A stretch of DNA of 64,000 nt from Photobacterium damselae (GTDB lineage Bacteria > Pseudomonadota > Gammaproteobacteria > Enterobacterales > Vibrionaceae): assembly GCF_003026815.1 (NCBI RefSeq), contig NZ_PYOG01000016.1:28054-92053 (forward strand), given 5' to 3'. Of this stretch, positions 57,624 to 64,000 are shown in pieces. The notes below the pieces were generated by a model that was not told the origin of the DNA, made no database searches, and worked only from the letters and a program-made list of their open reading frames with translations. Made by a program: the position numbers and the translations under genes. Position 1 is the stretch's first letter. Each line of letters opens with the position of its first letter.

Positions 57624-58655
57624 ATGTTGCACTATTTTATTCGGCGTTTATTTTTGGTGATACCAACCTTTTTGGGTATTACCTTGCTTATCTTTGCGAT
57701 CACCCGTTTGGTTCCCGGTGGTCCTGTTGAGCGAATGCTAGCATCCATGCACAGTCAGATGGATGGCGGGGTATCGTTATCTCAATCGGGCGAGAGTTCT
57801 GCTCTGTCACAAGATCAATTGGCTGAACTCAATGCTTTTTATGGTCTAGATCAGCCCGTCACGACTGCTTATATCAATTGGCTCACCAAATTAGTTACAT
57901 TAGATTTGGGTGAATCGACCCGCTATTATGAACCTGTCACAGAGATGATTGCTGAGCGCCTTCCTGTCTCTCTCTTTTATGGTGCAATGACATTTGTCAT
58001 TAGTTATCTCATATCGATCCCACTTGGCTATTACAAAGCACTTAAACATGGCTCTTGGTTTGATTCCAGCTCTTCTATTTTAATTTTTTTAGGCTTTGCT
58101 TTACCTGGCTATGTTGTTGGAGTGCTATTAATTACTTGGTTTAGTTATCACTTAGAGTGGTTTCCGATGGGGGGCTTTGTGAGTGATGATTTTGATGAGC
58201 ATCTGTCTTTGTGGGCTCAAATTAAAGATCTTATGTGGCATGCGGTACTACCTCTTATTTGCTATCTCATCGGTGACTTTGCAACTTTAACCATGACAAT
58301 GAAAAACAATTTGATGGAGAACCTATCGGCCGATTATCTTCGCACTGCTATGGCAAAAGGACTGCCGTTTCGAACAGCGGTACGTAAACATGCCCTAAGA
58401 AATAGCTTAATTCCCATTGCCAGTCATTTTGGTAACTCTTTACTTTTTTTCATGAGTGGTTCTTTTCTTATCGAAGTGATTTTCAACATCGATGGTATTG
58501 GGTTATTGGGGTATGAATCGGTTATGGAGCGTGATTATCCTGTGGTGATGGGAATTGTCGCCATTAATGCGGCCATGTTGCTGGTGGGCAATATCTTATC
58601 GGATATGTGCGTGGCCATGGTGGATCCTAGGGTAAGATTTGGAGCGCCAGCATGA
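57624..58655 (+). CDS. Peptide ABC transporter permease (YejB-like)
   Basis: 343 residues (YejB of E. coli is 364). The first helix HYFIRRLFLVIPTFLGITLLIFAITRLVPGGPVERML is the usual start of OppB/DppB/YejB permeases. Six helices and the loop YLRTAMAKGLPFRTAVRKHALRNSLIP for ATPase contact follow. ATG at 57624 has an AAGGAG site nine bases upstream; an in-frame start at 57594 is less likely. First gene of a five-gene operon. Confidence 0.88.
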   Translation: MLHYFIRRLFLVIPTFLGITLLIFAITRLVPGGPVERMLASMHSQMDGGVSLSQSGESSALSQDQLAELNAFYGLDQPVTTAYINWLTKLVTLDLGESTRYYEPVTEMIAERLPVSLFYGAMTFVISYLISIPLGYYKALKHGSWFDSSSSILIFLGFALPGYVVGVLLITWFSYHLEWFPMGGFVSDDFDEHLSLWAQIKDLMWHAVLPLICYLIGDFATLTMTMKNNLMENLSADYLRTAMAKGLPFRTAVRKHALRNSLIPIASHFGNSLLFFMSGSFLIEVIFNIDGIGLLGYESVMERDYPVVMGIVAINAAMLLVGNILSDMCVAMVDPRVRFGAPA

Positions 58656-59695
58656 TAAAACTCAATCCATTAACCAAGAAAAAAATTGACCGCTTTAAGT
58701 CTCTTAAACGAGGGTATTTCTCTTTTTGTTTATTGAGCCTGTGTTTGTTGCTCTCGCTGATGGCAGAAGTCTTAATTAACAGCAAAGCCTTAGTGGTTCG
58801 CTATCAAGGTGAGTATTTCTTTCCCGTTTTTTCGCAGGTAATTCAAGGACAAAAGTTTGGTTTAGCAACCCATGGTGAGACGGATTATCGCTTATTGCAA
58901 CAAAAGTTTCGTCAACAAGATATGGGGGATTTTGTCATTATGCCGCTGGTGCCATGGAACCCATATGAACAAGATTTTTCAGGTGCTTACCCTCCGACTC
59001 CGCCAAGTATTGCTGAGCAGCATTATTTAGGTACGGATGTTATTGGGCGCGATATATTGGCTCGTTTGGTTTATGGTTTTCGCACTGCAATGGGGTTTGC
59101 TTTAATAACAATGGCAATCTCTTATGCGATAGGAGCGGTAGTTGGTTGTGCAATGGGATTTTTTGGTGGCAAGTTTGACTTGATTGTTCAGCGCTTGATT
59201 GAGATCTGGTCCATGGTGCCTTTTCTTTACGTCATTATGATTTTGGTCTCTATCACTCAACCAACCTTTGCCCTCTTTGTCGCAATTAATGTGTTATTTG
59301 GCTGGATGGGGATGACTTGGTATATGCGTACTATGACCTACAAAGAGTCTGCCCGAGAATATGTACTTGCAGCCAAAGCTCTAGGGGCCTCAACGTGGCG
59401 TATTATCTGCCACCATATATTGCCCAATACCATGGTTATGATAGTAACTCTGGCTCCTTTTACTATTGCTGCCAATATCACTGCTTTAACGGCATTGGAT
59501 TACCTTGGACTTGGTCTTATGCCTCCAACCCCAAGTTGGGGGGAGCTATTACAGCAAGGTAAGTCAAATTTAGATTCACCTTGGATCGCTACCTCAGTTG
59601 TTACTGCCATTGTGTTAGTACTTGTTATGGTGACTTTTATTGGTGAAGCGATTCGTGCAGCTTTTGATCCAAAACGTTTGACTCGGTACCAATGA
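58652..59695 (+). CDS. Peptide ABC transporter permease (YejE-like)
   Basis: 347 residues (YejE 341). The N-terminus (RFKSLKRGYFSFCLLSLCLLLSLMAEVLINSKALVVRYQGEYFFPVF) matches YejE wording. A periplasmic part with YLGTDVIGRDILARLVYGFR and helices with the contact loop YVLAAKALGASTWRIICHHILPNT follow. The ATG overlaps the stop of the previous gene by four bases, so translation is coupled. Confidence 0.88.
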   Translation: MIKLNPLTKKKIDRFKSLKRGYFSFCLLSLCLLLSLMAEVLINSKALVVRYQGEYFFPVFSQVIQGQKFGLATHGETDYRLLQQKFRQQDMGDFVIMPLVPWNPYEQDFSGAYPPTPPSIAEQHYLGTDVIGRDILARLVYGFRTAMGFALITMAISYAIGAVVGCAMGFFGGKFDLIVQRLIEIWSMVPFLYVIMILVSITQPTFALFVAINVLFGWMGMTWYMRTMTYKESAREYVLAAKALGASTWRIICHHILPNTMVMIVTLAPFTIAANITALTALDYLGLGLMPPTPSWGELLQQGKSNLDSPWIATSVVTAIVLVLVMVTFIGEAIRAAFDPKRLTRYQ

Positions 59696-59705
59696 GAGGC
59701 TGCTT

Positions 59706-60593
59706 ATGAACGATTTGCAATCACCTTTATTAGAGGTAAAAAACTTAAAAGTTGCTTTTGCTAATGAAAGCGGTAATAAGCAGAACCAGTGGCAGCAAAT
59801 ACTGCATGGCGTCAGTTTCTCCGTTTATAAAGGTCGAACTCTTGGGTTAGTCGGGGAATCTGGCTGTGGGAAAAGTATTACAGCGCTGTCTATAATGGGG
59901 TTATTACCTCAGCCTTACAGTAAAATCACCTCAGGATCTATTGTTTATCAGAATCAAGAACTGACACAGTTACCATCTCAGCAAAGATATCAATTACGTG
60001 GCGATAGAATTTCAATTATTTTCCAAGATCCGATGACAGCGCTCAATCCTGTTCATACTATCGGCCAACAAATTTGCGAAGTCTTAGCTCTGCATCGGCC
60101 AGAATTAGCGAAAAAGCAGCGTTGGCATCATGCGATAGAGTTACTGGAAAAGGTCCAAATTCCCAATCCTCAATTACGCATTCGTGAATACCCGCACCAT
60201 CTTTCGGGGGGTATGCGTCAGCGAGTGATGATCGCTATGGCGTTAGCTTGTCAGCCTGATATTTTAATTTGCGATGAGCCAACCACAGCCCTTGATGTGA
60301 CAGTCCAAGCCTCTATTTTGGATTTAATGCACGATCTACAGCAAGAGACTCAAATGGCGATGATCTTTATTACTCATGACTTAGGCGTAGTCGCTGAAAT
60401 TTGTGATGATGTTGCTGTGATGTATGGTGGGAAAATTGTTGAATATTCAGATGTTTTTGAGCTCTTTGATCACCCTAAACACCCATATACTAAGCGTTTA
60501 TTAGGATTAATGCCTAAACTTACGGATAAGCCTAAACAACTTATTGATATTAAGCCGATTGATACTACGTTATTTCCTGAGTTCCAAGGATAG
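59706..60593 (+). CDS. Peptide ABC transporter ATP-binding protein (DppD-like, first half of YejF type)
   Basis: 295 residues. Walker A GESGCGKSITAL (about 55-66), Q-loop FQDPMTALNPVHTIG, signature HLSGGMRQRVMIAMALA (about 165-181), Walker B ILICDEPTTALD, and the oligopeptide-transporter tail HPKHPYTKRLLGLMPKL. In E. coli YejF one protein carries two such domains; here they are separate genes. Ten bases behind the permease. Confidence 0.9.
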   Translation: MNDLQSPLLEVKNLKVAFANESGNKQNQWQQILHGVSFSVYKGRTLGLVGESGCGKSITALSIMGLLPQPYSKITSGSIVYQNQELTQLPSQQRYQLRGDRISIIFQDPMTALNPVHTIGQQICEVLALHRPELAKKQRWHHAIELLEKVQIPNPQLRIREYPHHLSGGMRQRVMIAMALACQPDILICDEPTTALDVTVQASILDLMHDLQQETQMAMIFITHDLGVVAEICDDVAVMYGGKIVEYSDVFELFDHPKHPYTKRLLGLMPKLTDKPKQLIDIKPIDTTLFPEFQG

Positions 60594-60606
60594 GCAAGGA
60601 GAGGGT

Positions 60607-61437
60607 ATGAGTGAAGTTTTACGGGCGACAGATCTTTGCCAATATTTTTACAACGGAGGCGGTTTCTTTCGTAAAGGGGAGGAAATCAAAGCCGTTGATG
60701 GCGTGTCATTGATTGTTAATGCGGGGGAAACTTTGGGCTTAGTGGGCGAGTCTGGTTGTGGCAAAAGTACCTTGGGGCGGGCTTTACTCAAACTATACCA
60801 GCCCAGTCGCGGTGAGATATTTTTCCAAGGTCAGAATATTACTCAGTTCAGTGTGAAAAAGATGCGCCCACTGCGAAAAGAGATGCAAATTGTGTTTCAA
60901 GACCCTATGGAGTCACTAAACCCTCGCCATACCGTTGGAATGATTTTAGAAGAGCCGTTTATTATTCATAAGTTAGGAACCAAAGCGGAGCGGCAAATAT
61001 GGGTTGATGAATTGTTGGTTAAGGTTGGACTGCCCATTTCAGCAAAAGATCGATATCCCCATGAATTTTCAGGTGGACAAAGACAACGTATCGGTATTGC
61101 TCGAGCCATTGCTTTAAAACCTAAATTACTTATTTGTGATGAATCTGTTTCAGCCTTAGATGTCTCGGTGCAAGCTCAGATCTTAAATTTACTGTTACAA
61201 CTACAACAGGAGATGAATTTAGCCATGATTTTTATTTCCCATGATCTTTCAGTGGTTAAGCATATTTCCGACAGAGTTGCTGTGATGTATTTTGGCAAAA
61301 TAGTGGAAACAGGCCCAACTGAACAGGTATTCCTCCACCCCAAAGCCAGTTACACCAAACAGTTGTTAGCAGCCATTCCCGTGACTCATCCACGCGATCG
61401 CAGAAAAAGAAGATTGCAACGAGATCAAGTGGCGTAA
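60607..61437 (+). CDS. Peptide ABC transporter ATP-binding protein (DppF-like, second half of YejF type)
   Basis: 276 residues from ATG at 60607, which has a GGAGAGGG site; the open frame extends into the previous gene. Walker A GESGCGKSTLGRALLKL (about 46-62), Q-loop FQDPMESLNPRHTVG, signature FSGGQRQRIGIARAIA (about 155-170), Walker B LLICDESVSALD. It ends with HPKASYTKQLLAAIPVTHPRDR, typical of OppF/DppF. Confidence 0.9.
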   Translation: MSEVLRATDLCQYFYNGGGFFRKGEEIKAVDGVSLIVNAGETLGLVGESGCGKSTLGRALLKLYQPSRGEIFFQGQNITQFSVKKMRPLRKEMQIVFQDPMESLNPRHTVGMILEEPFIIHKLGTKAERQIWVDELLVKVGLPISAKDRYPHEFSGGQRQRIGIARAIALKPKLLICDESVSALDVSVQAQILNLLLQLQQEMNLAMIFISHDLSVVKHISDRVAVMYFGKIVETGPTEQVFLHPKASYTKQLLAAIPVTHPRDRRKRRLQRDQVA

Positions 61438-61461
61438 TTAAATAGATAACAAGGATGTTAG

Positions 61462-63291
61462 ATGATGAAACCCATTGTAATGACGGTAGCTGCGCTAGGA
61501 TGGTTAATGATAGCGCCAAGTTGGGCTACAACACTGCCTGATGATCTTAAATGGCAAACCAATTTAGATGAGCCACTTTTTGCCTCACCTGACGCTCAGT
61601 TTGGAGGAACATTTCGTACTTATATTGCTAGCTTTCCCCAAACGTTTCGAGTTGTTGGTCCTGATTCTAACGGTGCTTTTCGTGGCTGGTTAGTCGATTA
61701 TCAACCCGCTTTAGTTGCTAAACATCCAAATACTGAAGCTTGGCTACCAAATTTAGCCACCCACTGGGCATTAGCAGACGATCATAAAACGGTGTATTTT
61801 CGTTTGAACCCGGCAGCAAAATGGTCTGATGGAAAACCAGTGACTGCAGATGACTATCTTTTTATGCTGCAAATGATGCGTTCAAAAGACATTGTCGCGC
61901 CTTGGTATAATGAGTATTACAGTAAGCAGATTGTCGATATTGTGAAATTTGATGATCACACTATCGCGGTTAAGCAAGCGGAACCCAAAAATCCAGATGA
62001 TCTTTTGTATTACAGTAACCTTCAGCCCAGACCTAAGCACTTTTATAAAGTAAAAACGGATAAAAATAGTGATGGGATCGATGATAATTATGTTCGACGT
62101 TATAACTTTAAACCAGAACCTGTCACAGGTCCTTATTATTTAGATAAAGTTAAGAAAGGGAAATCTGTCACTTTTCGGCATGTAGGGCAAGATTGGTGGG
62201 GGTATCAAAACCCTTATTACAAGCACCGTTATAATGTTGAAAAAATTCGTTTAACGGTTATTCGAGATAATGATATTGCCCGTAAGCATTATGAAAAAGG
62301 CTCACTTGATGCGTTTAATCTGGTTATGCCGTCATTGTGGCACGATAAGTCGAATACAGAGCCGTATCAAAAAGGGTACATAGAAAAATTCTGGGGCTAT
62401 AACCAAACCTTACAAGGGGCTGGTGGTATTTGGATCAATACTCAAAAGCCATTGTTGAATAATATTGATGTACGAAAAGGTCTTGGATTCGCTACAGATT
62501 TTGATGGCATGATCGAAAAAGTGTTGCGAGGAGATTACGTACGTCAAGCCAATGGTATGGGAGTTGGACAGGGTGATTACACTAATAAAGATATTCAAGC
62601 ACCTAAGTTTGATTTAACAAAAGCCAATGAATATTTTATTAAAGCAGGATTTGATAAGTTCGATGCGCAAGGTATTCGAATGAATGAGAAAGGTGAGCGC
62701 TTATCTTTTGCCATTACCTATGCTTATGCAGAGCACACACCACGTTTAGCTTATCTTAAAGAGCAGGCAAAACAGGCTGGGGTGGAATACACTCTCAACT
62801 TAGTCGATGGCTCTTCTGCGTTTAAGTATGTATTAGAAAATAAGCATCAACTCTCTTTCCATACAATGGGGTCGAGCGAAATTCCTGCCTATTGGGAATA
62901 TCTTCACAGTAGTAATGCCAATCAACCTCAAACCAATAATTTTACCAACTATGCATCCAGTGATATGGATTCCTTGATTATGGCCTATCGCAATGAATTT
63001 GATGTCAGCAAGAAAAAGGCTTTATCAAAAGAGATTCAACAAATAGTGGCAGATGAGGCGTTAATTATACCTGGCTATATGGTGCCTTATACCCGCGTTG
63101 GTTATTGGCGCTGGATGAAATATCCGACCCCTGCGATGACGAAGAAGACTGAACAACTGTTTAGTGTTGGGATGAACAGTGATTTGGGTACTTATTGGAT
63201 CGATGAAAAGATAAAGAAAGAGACTCTAGCTGCAATAAAACAAAATAAGAGCTTTAAACCTAAAGTCATCGTGGATGAATCTTATAAGTAA
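61462..63291 (+). CDS. Periplasmic substrate-binding protein of the peptide ABC transporter (YejA-like)
   Basis: 609 residues (YejA 604). A signal peptide (about 1-22, APSWA) is followed by a large family-5 solute-binding protein: GGTFRTYIASFPQTFRVVGPDSNG (about 48-71), a lobe with AAKWSDGKPVTADDYLFML, and EPVTGPYYLDKVKKGKSVTFRH. Cleavage after AWA is inferred. The YejA group binds peptides and microcin C-like compounds; the real ligand here is unknown. A second ATG follows at once. Last gene of the operon. Confidence 0.88.
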   Translation: MMKPIVMTVAALGWLMIAPSWATTLPDDLKWQTNLDEPLFASPDAQFGGTFRTYIASFPQTFRVVGPDSNGAFRGWLVDYQPALVAKHPNTEAWLPNLATHWALADDHKTVYFRLNPAAKWSDGKPVTADDYLFMLQMMRSKDIVAPWYNEYYSKQIVDIVKFDDHTIAVKQAEPKNPDDLLYYSNLQPRPKHFYKVKTDKNSDGIDDNYVRRYNFKPEPVTGPYYLDKVKKGKSVTFRHVGQDWWGYQNPYYKHRYNVEKIRLTVIRDNDIARKHYEKGSLDAFNLVMPSLWHDKSNTEPYQKGYIEKFWGYNQTLQGAGGIWINTQKPLLNNIDVRKGLGFATDFDGMIEKVLRGDYVRQANGMGVGQGDYTNKDIQAPKFDLTKANEYFIKAGFDKFDAQGIRMNEKGERLSFAITYAYAEHTPRLAYLKEQAKQAGVEYTLNLVDGSSAFKYVLENKHQLSFHTMGSSEIPAYWEYLHSSNANQPQTNNFTNYASSDMDSLIMAYRNEFDVSKKKALSKEIQQIVADEALIIPGYMVPYTRVGYWRWMKYPTPAMTKKTEQLFSVGMNSDLGTYWIDEKIKKETLAAIKQNKSFKPKVIVDESYK

Positions 63292-63404
63292 AGCCTCATT
63301 TTATGGTCTTAGGTTATTTTAAGATACGAGATGTAAAGCGTTATTATCCATTAAAGCTTTAGGAAAGTAGCATGGGATAATAATAGATGCTTTCTAATCG
63401 GTAT

Positions 63405-63440
63405 AAAAGGTGTAGTTTGGGCTGCGCCTTTTCGTTTTTT
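63405..63440 (+). terminator. Probable terminator of the peptide-transporter operon
   Basis: AAAAGGTG/CGCCTTTT (one wobble) forms a stem around TAGTTTGGGCTG and is followed by CGTTTTTT, about 114 bases after the stop. Confidence 0.7.
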
Positions 63441-63484
63441 AAGCATAAAAACTCAAGATGGATTAAAAAGTAATCACTCAAACT

Positions 63485-63606
63485 CAAAAAGAGAAAAAAC
63501 TATAAAAATAGGCTTGCCAGTAAAAATTTAATCTCTATAATCCGCTCTCGTTGTCACGACAAAGCACTGAATTAAGAGCGGTTGTGATAATATTGTTCTT
63601 TAACAA
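63485..63606 (+). promoter_or_regulatory. rRNA promoter with UP-like element and boxA
   Basis: An A-rich tract (63485-63510) lies directly before TTGCCA (63514-63519) and TATAAT (63536-63541), 16 bases apart, with a GC-containing discriminator CCGCTC typical of stringent rRNA promoters. Further on, TGTTCTTTAACAA (63594-63606) is boxA, which loads the antitermination complex; E. coli has TGCTCTTTAACAA. The rest of the gap 63292-63776 is leader without other recognisable features. Confidence 0.85.
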
Positions 63607-63776
63607 TTTGACCATGCAATCTGTGTGGGCACTCGTGAAATGATTTAGTCTAAAAGATTTAATCAATGAAACTGAGTGACCAAGTGATACGTAAGTATCA
63701 GCACAGTCAATTCATTCATCATTTATGATGAATTAACAGTATTCATTGAGCCGTATCGTTAGATACAACAAAACTT

Positions 63777-64000
63777 TAATTGAAGAGTTTGATCATGGCT
63801 CAGATTGAACGCTGGCGGCAGGCCTAACACATGCAAGTCGAGCGGCAGCGACTTAACTGAACCTTCGGGGAACGTTAAGGGCGGCGAGCGGCGGACGGGT
63901 GAGTAATGCCTGGGAATATGCCCTGATGTGGGGGATAACTATTGGAAACGATAGCTAATACCGCATAATCTCTTCGGAGCAAAGAGGGGGACCTTCGGGC
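63777..64000 (+). rRNA. rrs: 16S ribosomal RNA, 5' end only (cut by window end)
   Basis: The sequence TTGAAGAGTTTGATCATGGC is the universal start of bacterial 16S, and GAACGCTGGCGGCAGGCCTA and GGCGAGCGGCGGACGGGTGA follow in the expected order. The mature 5' end is placed at about 63777 by comparison with E. coli. Only the first 224 bases are present. The gmhB-to-16S order matches the E. coli rrnH region, but with a peptide transporter in between. Confidence 0.97.

Overview
This window is chromosomal DNA of a gammaproteobacterium of the family Vibrionaceae. A Photobacterium- or Aliivibrio-like species is my guess from protein wording and the low GC content, but the genus is not proven. Nearly every gene has a close counterpart at the same relative place in Escherichia coli. 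The window joins two segments that are far apart in E. coli: the gcvA-rlmM-xni-ppnN-queF-syd-csrB-yqcC-truC-yqcA segment (1-21.8 kb) and the glnD-map-rpsB ... metNIQ-gmhB-16S rRNA segment (21.9-64 kb). They meet at a bidirectional terminator at about 21.8 kb.

Region by region. 1-5.3 kb: truncated gcvA, a small alpha/beta hydrolase, a DUF423 membrane protein, rlmM, then xni and ppnN on the minus strand. 5.4-9.5 kb: two proteins with GGDEF-type domains whose signature sites are altered, where E. coli has sdaBC near ppnN. 9.5-12.4 kb: queF, syd, a zinc-ribbon protein and two very small genes. 12.4-14.6 kb: three tandem CsrB-family regulatory RNAs. Each starts 186-187 bases after a GacA/UvrY/VarA-type palindrome, and the first and third copies are almost identical. 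14.6-18.6 kb: a nitric oxide detoxification unit, norB and divergent norR, with a sigma-54 promoter and three NorR-type sites between them. 18.6-21.8 kb: two DUF proteins and yqcC-truC-flavodoxin.

21.9-46.6 kb is a classic housekeeping block: glnD, map, rpsB (with its t44-type leader), tsf, pyrH, frr, uppS, cdsA, ispC, rseP, bamA, skp, lpxD, fabZ, lpxA, lpxB, rnhB, dnaE, accA and tilS. It covers translation, isoprenoid and phospholipid precursors, outer-membrane protein assembly, lipid A synthesis and replication. 46.7-53.8 kb: a stand-alone D-Ala-D-Ala ligase, an Mtr-like tryptophan permease with a TrpR-type operator, two small proteins, an intact diguanylate cyclase, proS, trmO and the zinc-free ribosomal protein pair rpmE2-rpmJ2 with a Zur-type operator. 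53.9-57.4 kb: the methionine transporter metNIQ with MetJ boxes, and gmhB. 57.6-63.3 kb: a five-gene YejABEF-like peptide ABC transporter. 63.5-64.0 kb: an rRNA promoter, boxA and the first 224 bases of a 16S rRNA gene.

The most interesting part is the triple csrB locus with its near-identical outer copies, divergent middle copy and an adjacent 7-bp tandem repeat. All functional calls come from reading the sequence and from memory of protein families; no database search was run.
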